Assembly: GCF_002890915.1 (NCBI RefSeq)
Contig: NZ_POUT01000009.1
Coordinates: forward strand, 177,096-241,095
DNA length: 64,000 nucleotides
Reading direction: 5' to 3'
From: Stutzerimonas stutzeri
Lineage (GTDB): Bacteria > Pseudomonadota > Gammaproteobacteria > Pseudomonadales > Pseudomonadaceae
This document shows positions 7,934 through 16,800 of this stretch, one piece after another. Each line of letters opens with the position of its first letter. Position 1 is the stretch's first letter. The notes under the pieces are model-generated. The model did not search any database and had not been told where the DNA came from. It was given only the letters and a program-made list of their open reading frames with translations. A program made the position numbers and the translations under genes.

Positions 7934-9220
7934 GTGGAAAATCTACATCCCGGCTTTCTGGTCGGACTGCTGGTCTTTCTGCTGTTGTGCTCGGCGTTCT
8001 TCTCCAGTTCCGAGACCGGCATGCTCAGCCTCAACCGCTATCGCCTGCGCCACCAGGCCAAGGAAGGGCATCGGGCCGCGCGACGCGCCAGCGAGCTGCT
8101 GGCCCACCCGGATCGCCTGCTGGGCACCATCCTGCTCGGCAACAACTTCGTCAACATCCTCGCCTCCTCCATCGCCACCGTGCTGGCCATGCAACTGTGG
8201 GGCGAGGCGGGCATCGCCATCGCCACCATCGGCCTGACGGTGATCCTGCTGATCTTCGGCGAGATCACGCCCAAGACCCTCGCGGCGCTGCGCCCGGAGA
8301 TCGTCGCCTATCCGGTCAGCCTGCCATTGAAGCTGCTGCAGAAGGTTCTTTATCCGCTGGTCGCCCTGCTCAGCTGGGTGAGCAACGGCCTGCTCAGGCT
8401 GCTGGGCCTCGATCTCTCCAACAAGGGCAGCGACAGCCTTTCCACCGAGGAGCTGCGCAGCGTGGTACGCGAATCCGGCAGCGACCTGCCGCTGAACCGC
8501 CAGAGCATGCTGCTGGGCATTCTCGACCTCGAGCGCGTCACGGTCGACGACATCATGATTCCGCGCAACGAGGTCACCGGCATCGACCTCGACGACGACC
8601 TGGAATCGATCGTCAGCCAGCTGCGCACCACCCCTCACACGCGCCTGCCGGTGTTCCGCAACGACATCAACCAGATCGAGGGCATCGTCCACATGCGACA
8701 GATCGCCCGCCTGCTCAGCCACGATCAGCTGACCAAGGACAGCCTGCTCGAGGCCTGCAGCGCCCCCTACTTCGTGCCGGAAAACACGCCGCTCTCCACC
8801 CAGCTGCTGAATTTCCAGAAGCAGAAGCGCCGGATCGGCATCGTCGTCGACGAATACGGCGACGTGCGCGGCGTCGTCACGCTGGAAGACATCCTCGAGG
8901 AGATCGTCGGTGAATTCAGCAACCAGGACGCCCTGCGCAGCCCGGACATTCACCCGCAGGACGACGGCACGCTGGTCATCGATGGCGCCGCCTACATTCG
9001 CGAAGTGAACCGCGCACTGGGCTGGAAACTGCCCTGCGACGGCCCGAAGACCCTCAACGGCCTGATCACCGAGGCGCTGGAGCATATTCCCGACAGCGGC
9101 ATCTGCCTGCAGATCGGCGACTACCGCCTGGAGATCCTCCAGGCGGCCGACAATCGCGTTAAGAGCGTGCGTGCCTGGACCATCGGCGACACCCGGACGG
9201 ACGAACGGGAAGCGGAGTGA
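7934..9220 (+). CDS. CNNM/CorC-family (DUF21-CBS-CorC_HlyC) membrane protein
   Basis: A 428-residue protein of the YfjD/CorB type, proposed Mg2+/Co2+ transport or efflux regulators. Residues 1-180 form the DUF21 transmembrane domain (four hydrophobic segments, with LLGNNFVNILASS and FGEITPKTLAA). Next comes a CBS pair (DDIMIPRNEVTGIDL to VVDEYGDVRGVVTLEDILEEIVGE) and a C-terminal CorC_HlyC domain. The start is a GTG (VENLHPGFL), 17 bp after the CcsA-like gene, with CAGG as a modest ribosome-binding site. The open frame extends upstream into that gene but lacks similarity there. Confidence 0.93.
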   Translation: MENLHPGFLVGLLVFLLLCSAFFSSSETGMLSLNRYRLRHQAKEGHRAARRASELLAHPDRLLGTILLGNNFVNILASSIATVLAMQLWGEAGIAIATIGLTVILLIFGEITPKTLAALRPEIVAYPVSLPLKLLQKVLYPLVALLSWVSNGLLRLLGLDLSNKGSDSLSTEELRSVVRESGSDLPLNRQSMLLGILDLERVTVDDIMIPRNEVTGIDLDDDLESIVSQLRTTPHTRLPVFRNDINQIEGIVHMRQIARLLSHDQLTKDSLLEACSAPYFVPENTPLSTQLLNFQKQKRRIGIVVDEYGDVRGVVTLEDILEEIVGEFSNQDALRSPDIHPQDDGTLVIDGAAYIREVNRALGWKLPCDGPKTLNGLITEALEHIPDSGICLQIGDYRLEILQAADNRVKSVRAWTIGDTRTDEREAE

Positions 9221-9254
9221 CGGGAGCCGGCATGACCGCCGACTCCCCCCCCGA

Positions 9255-10436
9255 TCAAAGCCGAACCTGCACCGCCCCTGCTGCCCGCAGCGCCTTCTCC
9301 CGCGCCGCTTCGATCGATACGTCCCGTGCCAGCGCCACGCCCATGCGCCGCTGCCCGCTGACGCCCGGCTTGCCGAACAGGCGCAATGCGGTATCCGGCT
9401 CGCCCAGCGCAGCGGCCAGGTTGCCGAAGCTCACCTCGCTCGACTCACCCTCCACCAGGATCACCGCCGAAGCGGCCGGGCCGAGCTGGCGAATCGCCGG
9501 GATCGGCAGGCCGAGGATCGCCCGTGCATGCAGCGCGAACTCCGACAGGTCCTGGGAAACCAGGGTCACCAGCCCGGTATCGTGCGGCCGCGGCGAGATC
9601 TCGCAGAACCACACCCGGTCGCCCTTGACGAACAGCTCGACGCCGAAGATGCCACGCCCACCCAGCGCATCGGTGACCGCCAGCGCGATCCGCCTCGCCT
9701 CCGCCATGGCCGCCGGGGCCATGAGCTGGGGCTGCCAGGACTCCTGGTAATCGCCCTTCTCCTGGCGGTGCCCGACCGGCTCGCAAAAGCTGGTGCCGCC
9801 CGCATGGCGCACGGTCAGCAGGGTGATTTCGTAATCGAAGTCGATGAAGCCCTCGACGATGACCCGCCCTCGGCCTGCCCGTCCACCGGCCTGGGCATAA
9901 TCCCAGGCCGCCTCGACATCGGCGGCGCTGCGCAGCACCGACTGGCCCTTGCCGGAGGAGCTCATCACCGGCTTGACCAGGCACGGAAAGCCCAGCGCCT
10001 GCGTCGCGGCGCGGCATTCCTCCAGCGAATCGGCGAACCGATAGGGCGACGTCGGCAGGCCGAGCTCCTCGGCCGCCAGGCGCCGGATGCCTTCGCGGTT
10101 CATCGTCAACTGCGCCGCGCGGGCGGTGGGAATCACCGTATAGCCCTCGCCCTCCAGCTCCACCAGCGTGGCGGTGGCGATCGCCTCGATCTCCGGCACG
10201 ATGCAATGCGGCCGCTCCTGTTCGATCACCGCCCGCAGCGCGGCGCCGTCGAGCATGTCGATCACGTGGCTGCGATGCGCGACCTGCATGGCCGGCGCGT
10301 TGGCGTAGCGGTCGACGGCAATCACCTCCACGCCCAGGCGTTGCAGTTCGATGACCAGTTCCTTGCCGAGCTCGCCGCAGCCACAGAGCAGGATACGGGT
10401 GGCGCTGGCGGACAGCGGGGTGCCTATTCGTGGCAT
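9255..10436 (-). CDS. purT: Formate-dependent phosphoribosylglycinamide formyltransferase
   Basis: ATP-grasp enzyme that makes formyl-GAR from GAR, formate and ATP, bypassing folate-dependent PurN. The 393-residue sequence carries LLCGCGELGKELVIELQRLGVEVIAVDRY at its N-terminal dinucleotide-like fold (given in parts: CGSGELGKE-type loop, then EVIAVDRY). It also has PVMSSSGKGQS as the ATP-grasp loop and EISPRPHDTG as the Mg-binding segment. The start has GAGGAA upstream. It complements purU, elsewhere in this window, which supplies formate from formyl-tetrahydrofolate. Confidence 0.97.
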   Translation of the reverse strand: MPRIGTPLSASATRILLCGCGELGKELVIELQRLGVEVIAVDRYANAPAMQVAHRSHVIDMLDGAALRAVIEQERPHCIVPEIEAIATATLVELEGEGYTVIPTARAAQLTMNREGIRRLAAEELGLPTSPYRFADSLEECRAATQALGFPCLVKPVMSSSGKGQSVLRSAADVEAAWDYAQAGGRAGRGRVIVEGFIDFDYEITLLTVRHAGGTSFCEPVGHRQEKGDYQESWQPQLMAPAAMAEARRIALAVTDALGGRGIFGVELFVKGDRVWFCEISPRPHDTGLVTLVSQDLSEFALHARAILGLPIPAIRQLGPAASAVILVEGESSEVSFGNLAAALGEPDTALRLFGKPGVSGQRRMGVALARDVSIEAAREKALRAAGAVQVRL

Positions 10437-10480
10437 GGGATTCCTCGTTTTCTGAAGTAAAGCCGGGCGCGCAGTACGCC

Positions 10481-10672
10481 TCACATCAGCAGGCCGCCGA
10501 GACGGGCCCGCTCGCTGCAGCGCCGCAGCACTTCGCGGCGCTCCTGGTCATCCATCAGCCCCCAGCGCCGGATCTCGTCGGCGCTGCGCTGGCAACCCAC
10601 GCAGACATCGTCCTCGTCCAGCGCACAGAGGCTGACGCAGGGCGAAGCAACCGGTTTATCCGCGGCGGTCAC
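10481..10672 (-). CDS. DUF1289 small cysteine-rich protein
   Basis: A 63-residue protein with SPCVSLCALDEDDVCVGCQR, the four-cysteine pattern of DUF1289 (Fe-S or zinc-binding suspected, function unknown), then a WGLMDDQER segment typical of the family. Its ATG overlaps the stop codon of the upstream gamma-carbonic-anhydrase-like gene by 4 bp (ATGA), so they are translationally coupled. purT follows 44 bp downstream in the same direction. Confidence 0.9.
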   Translation of the reverse strand: MTAADKPVASPCVSLCALDEDDVCVGCQRSADEIRRWGLMDDQERREVLRRCSERARLGGLLM

Positions 10673-11190
10673 TCATCGCGCTCCAGGTCACGGGCGTAGC
10701 GCTGGGCGTTGTGCACGTAATGGGCCGCACTGGCTTCGAGCATCTTCTTCTGCTCCTCGCTCAGCTCGCGCACCACCTTGCCGGGCGAGCCCACCACCAA
10801 CGAGCCATCGGGAATTTCCTTGCCCTCGGCGATCAGGGTGTTGGCGCCGACGATGCAGTGCTTGCCGATCTTCGCGCCATTGAGCACCACGGCATTGATG
10901 CCGATCAGGCTGTAGTCACCCACAGTGCAACCGTGCAGCATGGCGTTGTGACCGACGGTCACCCCCGTTCCCAACGTCAGCGGGTGGCCCATGTCGGTGT
11001 GCATCACGCTGCCATCCTGGACGTTGCTGTTCTCGCCGATATGGATCAGCTCGTTGTCCCCGCGCAGCACCGCGCCGAACCAGACACTGGCGCCCGCATC
11101 CAGGCGGACCTTGCCCACCAGCGTGGCATTGGGCGCGACCCAGCTCTGCGGATGGGCCTCGACACGCGACTCTCCCAGACGATATTTCAC
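10669..11190 (-). CDS. Gamma-carbonic-anhydrase-like hexapeptide-repeat protein
   Basis: A 173-residue left-handed beta-helix protein (YrdA/CaiE family) with repeated hexapeptides such as SVWFGAVLRGDNELIHIGENSNVQDG. It keeps the histidines used for metal binding in the family (VMHTD, then GHNAMLHGC). Trimeric zinc- or iron-dependent carbonic anhydrase activity is shown only for some relatives, so the activity here is inferred. It ends in a helical, charged tail (HYVHNAQRYARDLERDE). It shares an ATGA overlap with the DUF1289 gene. Confidence 0.9.
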   Translation of the reverse strand: MKYRLGESRVEAHPQSWVAPNATLVGKVRLDAGASVWFGAVLRGDNELIHIGENSNVQDGSVMHTDMGHPLTLGTGVTVGHNAMLHGCTVGDYSLIGINAVVLNGAKIGKHCIVGANTLIAEGKEIPDGSLVVGSPGKVVRELSEEQKKMLEASAAHYVHNAQRYARDLERDE

Positions 11191-11257
11191 AAAGCGGACC
11201 TCTCTCTCAGATGAATGGAACGCCGGCAGACCGGAAAACGCCTCGGCATGGCGCCGC

Positions 11258-11875
11258 TCAGGGCTTGCCGCGGCCGGACAGGTCGATGAAGGAGTCCGGC
11301 GCGCGGCGCATTTCGATACCGGCGTCGTATACCAGGTTGACCAGCTCGACGATCATGATCGCCGTCAGCCCCCATATCTGGTATTCGCCATAACGGTAGG
11401 AAGGGATGTACCAGCTCTGCCCCAGGTAATCGATGCGATGGGTGACCTCGCGCGGGTCCTGGCAGAAGAAGCTCAGCGGTACCGAGAATACCGAGGCGAT
11501 CTCGGCATCGTTGGCCCGGTACTCGACGTAATCCGGAACCAGCCCCACGTATGGCGTGACGTGGATGCCATGCACCGAAACCAGGCTGCTCAGCGGGCCG
11601 ACCACCTCGACCATTCCCGGTGCCAGGCCCACCTCTTCCTCGGCCTCGCGCAAAGCGGTCTGCAGCAGGTCGCGGTCTTCCGGATCGCGCCGTCCACCGG
11701 GAAAGGCCACTTCTCCGCCATGGGTGGACAAGCCGGCAGCGCGTAGCGTCAGCACCAGCTCCGGCGACTCGCTGCGCGTGATCGGCATCAGCACGGCCGC
11801 TTCGGGCAAGCGCCCCTCCGGCTCCAGGAGATGCGGGGAATAGTCGCGCACCCGTTGGAGTATTGTCTCCAGCAT
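11258..11875 (-). CDS. NUDIX hydrolase, CoA-pyrophosphatase-like
   Basis: A 205-residue NUDIX protein. The motif is intact (GGRRDPED, then ALREAEEEVGL) and is preceded by ALVLTLRAAGLSTHGGEVAFP-type sequence (only LSTHGGEVAFPGG quoted here as the diagnostic part), matching the coenzyme A pyrophosphatase branch (NudL-like). The likely substrate is CoA or a related dinucleotide pyrophosphate. MLETILQRV is taken as the start because similarity begins there; two in-frame upstream ATGs add up to 19 residues of unlike sequence. It diverges from a second NUDIX gene. Confidence 0.88.
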   Translation of the reverse strand: MLETILQRVRDYSPHLLEPEGRLPEAAVLMPITRSESPELVLTLRAAGLSTHGGEVAFPGGRRDPEDRDLLQTALREAEEEVGLAPGMVEVVGPLSSLVSVHGIHVTPYVGLVPDYVEYRANDAEIASVFSVPLSFFCQDPREVTHRIDYLGQSWYIPSYRYGEYQIWGLTAIMIVELVNLVYDAGIEMRRAPDSFIDLSGRGKP

Positions 11876-12050
11876 GAATATTCTCGTTTCGTCTTTGACC
11901 GGAATCATGGCATGAAAGGCGCAACCGCCCAAGGCCTCCCCGGAAACCTATCGACCCCGGCATGACATCTTCAGCCAACGCCGGCCGCGACGCGCCTTGC
12001 CGAATCGCCACGCACGAACCAAGATTCGCCAGAGGCCACAGGAATCGTCC

Positions 12051-12599
12051 ATGAAATTCTGCAACCTGTGCGGCAGCCCGGTGCTTGTGCGCATTCCCGA
12101 CGGCGACAACCGACCGCGCTTCGTCTGCGACAGCTGCCAGACCGTGCACTATCAGAATCCGCGTATCGTCGCCGGCTGCGTGCCCGTCTGGGAAGACCGC
12201 ATCCTGCTCTGCCGACGCGCGATCGAACCACGCCTTGGCTACTGGACCCTGCCAGCCGGCTTCATGGAGAACGGCGAAACCCTGCAGCAGGCCGCGCAGC
12301 GCGAAACCCTGGAGGAAGCCTGTGCCAGGGTCCGGAACCTGCAGCTGTATACGCTGTTCGACCTGCCGCACATCAACCAGGTGTACATGTTCTTCCGTGC
12401 CGAACTGGTCGACCTGGACTTCTGCGCCGGCGACGAGAGCCTGGAAGTGAGGCTCTTCCAACAACAGGACATCCCTTGGTCCGAGCTGGCTTTTCCGACC
12501 ATCGGCCGTACCCTAGAATGCTTCTTTGCCGACCGGGTGCAGCAGACCTTCCCGGTACGCAACGAGGCCATGCCTCCCATGCGCAAAACACAGGTCTGA
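12051..12599 (+). CDS. NUDIX hydrolase with N-terminal zinc ribbon (NudC-like)
   Basis: A 182-residue protein beginning MKFCNLCG, with a second pair CDSC at residues 26-29, forming a zinc ribbon. A NUDIX box follows: GFMENGETLQQAA then RETLEEA. The box ends EEAC rather than EExG, a substitution seen in this subgroup. Relatives are annotated as ADP-ribose or NADH pyrophosphatases; the substrate is not settled. The ribosome-binding site is AGGA. It overlaps or abuts the L,D-transpeptidase gene, suggesting one transcript. Confidence 0.88.
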   Translation: MKFCNLCGSPVLVRIPDGDNRPRFVCDSCQTVHYQNPRIVAGCVPVWEDRILLCRRAIEPRLGYWTLPAGFMENGETLQQAAQRETLEEACARVRNLQLYTLFDLPHINQVYMFFRAELVDLDFCAGDESLEVRLFQQQDIPWSELAFPTIGRTLECFFADRVQQTFPVRNEAMPPMRKTQV

Positions 12600-12625
12600 T
12601 GCAGTCCACTTCAGGAAAAGCCTCG

Positions 12626-13129
12626 ATGCGTTGGCTGTTCGCCCTTTTCTGTCTTACCTTCACCGCGCTCTCCCACGCCAACGCGACGCCCAGCCTGGAA
12701 GAAACATCCATCGACAAGATCCTGGTGATCAAGTCGGAGCGGCAGTTGCACCTGATCAGCCGCGGCCAGGCCCTGAAAAGCTACCGTGTCTCGCTGGGCA
12801 AGCAGCCCCGGGGGGCGAAGCTGCGCGAAGGCGATCAGCGCACGCCGGAGGGCTTCTACTGGGTGGACTGGCGCAAGACCAGCGACAAGTACAACCTGGC
12901 CATGCACATCTCCTATCCCAATGCCCGCGACCTCGCCCGCGCCCAGGAACAAGGCGTAACCCCCGGCAGCATGATCATGCTCCACGGTACCCCGCGGGAC
13001 GAGGAATATCCGGAGTGGTTCTTCCACACCCTGGACTGGACCGAGGGCTGCATCGCGCTGACGAACGACGACATGCGCGAAATCTGGACACTGGTCAAGG
13101 ACGGCACCCTGATCGAGATTCGCCCGTAG
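12626..13129 (+). CDS. L,D-transpeptidase (YkuD) family, exported
   Basis: A 167-residue secreted protein: signal peptide MRWLFALFCLTFTALSHANA, then an ErfK/YbiS/YcfS/YnhG (YkuD) domain. The catalytic cysteine is C142 in the TEGCIAL motif, with the upstream histidine in MLHGTP. Such enzymes form 3-3 peptidoglycan crosslinks or attach proteins to the wall; this one-domain version lacks LysM. MRWLF is preferred because AGGAAAAG precedes it. A more upstream ATG would overlap the NUDIX stop by one base and put nine polar residues ahead of the signal peptide. Confidence 0.9.
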   Translation: MRWLFALFCLTFTALSHANATPSLEETSIDKILVIKSERQLHLISRGQALKSYRVSLGKQPRGAKLREGDQRTPEGFYWVDWRKTSDKYNLAMHISYPNARDLARAQEQGVTPGSMIMLHGTPRDEEYPEWFFHTLDWTEGCIALTNDDMREIWTLVKDGTLIEIRP

Positions 13130-13245
13130 CCCGAAGCAGCGGGCCACTGGTTGCTTTTTGCCGAAAAAAGCCGAGGCGCTGGTAGCCACCGCCCACGAAG
13201 CCTGCCCCTACTCAGGTGAAGCTGAACGTCGCCGCCTGAAGCACA

Positions 13246-13280
13246 AGAAAAAAACCCGATCGGTCCGCTCCGATCGGGTT
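13246..13280 (-). terminator. Intrinsic terminator of the NIF3-like gene
   Basis: An 11-bp perfect stem (AACCCGATCGG with its complement, 13253-13263 and 13270-13280) is followed on the minus strand by seven T. It lies 24 bp past the stop of the leftward NIF3/YqfO-like gene. Confidence 0.9.
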
Positions 13281-13303
13281 CCTGCATGTTGCGACGCCGT
13301 CGC

Positions 13304-13621
13304 TCAGAATTGCATGTCCGACAGCCGCCATACATCGAAGGCTGGCGTTTCGTAGGGATGCGCCTTCTTCATCGCCTTGACGCTGTCGTGGATCAGTTCG
13401 TCGGCGACGACCATTTCCACCTTCCATTCGGCCACGTGCTGCACCTGCCCCAACTGGCCCAGAAACGGCTGGCTGCCTTCCAGCGGGCGGTATTGCCCCT
13501 GCCCGAGCACTTGCCAGCAGCAGCTGTCATAGGCACCGATGCGGCCAGCCCCAGCGGCGAAGACTGCTTTCTTGACTGCTTCCAGATGGCTTTCCGGAAC
13601 ATAGAAACACAGCTTGTACAT
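13304..13621 (-). CDS. NIF3/YqfO-like (CutA-fold) protein
   Basis: A 105-residue single-domain protein: MYKLCFYVPESHLEAVKKAVF, GAYDSCCWQVLGQGQYRPL and HPYETPAFDVWRL match the trimeric CutA-like insert of YqfO/NIF3 proteins, found alone in pseudomonads. The function is unknown; the HPYETP segment is metal-binding in CutA. Start chosen by the GGAGAGG ribosome-binding site 4 bp upstream and by family length. It ends at an intrinsic terminator. Confidence 0.88.
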   Translation of the reverse strand: MYKLCFYVPESHLEAVKKAVFAAGAGRIGAYDSCCWQVLGQGQYRPLEGSQPFLGQLGQVQHVAEWKVEMVVADELIHDSVKAMKKAHPYETPAFDVWRLSDMQF

Positions 13622-13771
13622 CGACCTCTCCGTGCGGAAGAAACCCGGCGCTAGCGCATCGAGCAAGAATGAGATGGCATTTTGCCATTTACGCTCACGG
13701 CAAAAAGTGTTGCAAATCAAAACTGAGACATCGGCAACCGGGGCCGGTTCACGGGCAGCGCATGGGCGAAT

Positions 13772-13807
13772 TGAAAAGGCCCGCTGATACGTCGCATCAG
13801 CGGGCCT
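13772..13807 (-). terminator. Intrinsic terminator of purL
   Basis: Perfect 12-bp stem (AGGCCCGCTGAT with ATCAGCGGGCCT) with a 7-base loop, followed by TTTT on the minus strand, 28 bp after the purL stop. Confidence 0.88.
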
Positions 13808-13834
13808 GCGGGGAACGAGCCGGGTTTCAGCCGA

Positions 13835-16800
13835 TCAACCCACCCACACTCGCGCATTGCGGAACATGCGCATCCAACCGCCATCCTCCTGCCACTCGTC
13901 CGGGCGCCAGGAGTTGGTCACGGCGCGGAACACCCGCTCCGGGTGCGGCATCATGATGGTCACGCGGCCGTCGCGACTGGTGAGGCCGGTGATGCCGCGC
14001 GGCGAGCCGTTCGGGTTGGCCGGGTAGCGCTCGGTGACCTTGCCGTGGTTGTCGACATAGCGCAGCGCCACGCTGCCGGACAGGTCGGCCTGCAGCAGGG
14101 CTTCCTCGCTTTCGAATTCGGCATGCCCCTCGCCGTGGGCGATGGCGATCGGCAGGCGCGAACCGGCCATGCCCTGGAGGAAGATCGACGGCGAATCCTG
14201 CACCTGGACCATCGCCACGCGCGCCTCGAACTGCTCCGAACGGTTGCGCACGAAGTGCGGCCAGGACTCGCTGCCCGGGATCAGCTCATGCAGGTTGCTC
14301 ATCATCTGGCAGCCGTTGCACACGCCGAGGGCGAAGCTGTCGTTGCGCTCGAAGAAGGCCTGGAAGCCGTCGCGGGCACGGGCGTTGAACAGGATCGACT
14401 TGGCCCAGCCCTCGCCGGCGCCGAGCACGTCGCCGTAGGAGAAGCCGCCACAGGCGACGAGGCCCTTGAACGCATCCAGGCTGACACGGCCGGAAAGGAT
14501 GTCGCTCATGTGCACGTCGATCGCGCTAAAGCCGGCGCGGTCGAACGCCGCCGCCATCTCCACCTGGCCGTTGACGCCCTGCTCGCGCAGCACCGCCACC
14601 TGCGGGCGGGCGCCGCGCTTGATGTAGGGTGCGGCGACGTCCTGGTTGACGTCGAAGCTGAGCTTGGCGCTCAGGCCCGGATTGTCTTCCTCCAGCAGCG
14701 CGTCGAATTCCTGGTCGGCGCACTCGGCGTTGTCGCGCAGGCGCTGGATCTGGTAGCTGGTCTCGGCCCACTGGCGCTGCAGCAGGCGGCGATCGCCACT
14801 GAAGACGTCATTCCCGTCGAGCCGCACCGACACATAGCCATTGTTGGCCGGCTGGCCGATCACCGCGACGCAATCGCCGAGGCCGGCCGCGCTGAACTGC
14901 GCAAGGACGATTTCGGTGTCGTCCTGGCGCACCTGGATGACCGCGCCCAGCTCCTCGTTGAAGAGCACGGCCGGGATGTCGTCGGCGTCGTCCAGCAGCC
15001 CGTCCAGGCTCAGGTTCAGGCCGCAATGGCCGGCGAAGGCCATTTCCAGAACGGTGGTCAGCAGGCCGCCGTCGGAACGGTCGTGGTAGGCCAGCAGCAG
15101 GCCGTCGGCATTCAGCCCCTGGATCACGGCGAAGAACGCCTGCAGGTCCTCGGCATCGTCGACATCCGGCGCCTGGCGGCCGAGCTTGCCGTAGACCTGG
15201 GCGAGGATCGAGGCGCCCATGCGGTTCTGGCCGCGGCCGAGGTCGATCAGGATCAGGTCGGTGGCGCCCTTGTCCAGGCGCAGCTGCGGGGTCAGCGTCT
15301 GGCGGATGTCGACGACCGGGGCGAAGCCGGACACGATCAGCGACAGCGGCGAGGTCACGCTCTTCTCCGCATCGCCATCCTGCCAGCGGGTCTTCATCGA
15401 CATCGAGTCCTTGCCCACCGGGATGGTGATGCCCAGTTGCGGGCAGAGCTCCATGCCGACGGCGCGCACGGTGTCGTACAGCCGCGCGTCCTCGCCGGGG
15501 TGGCCAGCGGCGGCCATCCAGTTGGCCGACAGCTTGATGTCGGAAATCTTCTCGATGCGCGCGGCGGCGAGGTTGGTCAGCGTCTCGCCGATGGCCATGC
15601 GCCCGGACGCCGGGGCATCGAGCAACGCCAGCGGGGTGCGCTCGCCCATCGCCATGGCTTCGCCGGTATGCACGTCGTAGCTGGTGGCGGTCACCGCGCA
15701 GTCGGCCACCGGCACCTGCCAGGGACCGACCATCTGGTCGCGCGCCACCTGGCCGGTGATGCTACGGTCACCGATGGTGATCAGGAAGCTCTTGCTGGCC
15801 ACGGCCGGGTGGCGCAGCACGCGCGACACGGCATCGTCGAGGTAGACCGAGGCGGCCTTGAAGTCATCGCCCAGCTCGGCTTCGCGGCTGGCGCTGCGGT
15901 GCATGCGCGGCGCCTTGCCGAGCAGCACGTTGAGCGGCATGTCCACCGGCTTGTTGCCGAAATGGCTGTCGGCGACGGTCAGGTGCGGCTCTTCGGTGGC
16001 CTCGCCGACCACCGCGAACGGGCAGCGCTCGCGCTCGCAGATGGCCTTGAAGCGCTCGAAATCGGCAGCGTCGACCGAGAGCACGTAGCGCTCCTGGGAC
16101 TCGTTGCACCAGATTTCCAGCGGCGCCATGCCCGGTTCGTCGTTGGGGACGTTGCGCAGCTCGAAGCGCCCGCCGCGGCCGCCATCGTTGACCAGCTCCG
16201 GGAAGGCGTTGGACAGGCCGCCGGCGCCGACGTCATGGATGAACTTGATCGGGTTCTGCTCGCCCAGCTGCCAGCAGCGGTCGATGACCTCCTGGCAACG
16301 GCGCTCCATTTCCGGGTTGTCGCGCTGCACCGAGGCGAAGTCCAGGTCCGCCGAGCTGGTGCCGGTGGCCATGGAAGAAGCCGCACCGCCGCCCAGGCCG
16401 ATCAGCATGGCCGGGCCGCCGAGCACGATCAGCTTGCCGCCAACCGAGATTTCGCCCTTCTGCACATGGTCTTCGCGGATGTTGCCCATGCCGCCGGCGA
16501 GCATGATCGGCTTGTGGTAGCCGCGCACCTCGTCGCCGCGCGGAGTCTCGACCGCCTGCTCGAAGGTGCGGAAATAGCCGGTCAGCGCTGGACGGCCGAA
16601 CTCGTTGTTGAACGCGGCGCCGCCCAGCGGGCCTTCGATCATGATGTCCAGCGGCGTGACGATGCGCTCCGGCTTGCCGTAGGGCTTTTCCCAGGGCTGC
16701 TCGAAACCGGGAATGTTCAGGTTGGAGACGGTGAAGCCGGTCAGGCCGGCCTTGGGCTTGGCGCCGCGGCCGGTGGCGCCCTCGTCGCGGATCTCGCCGC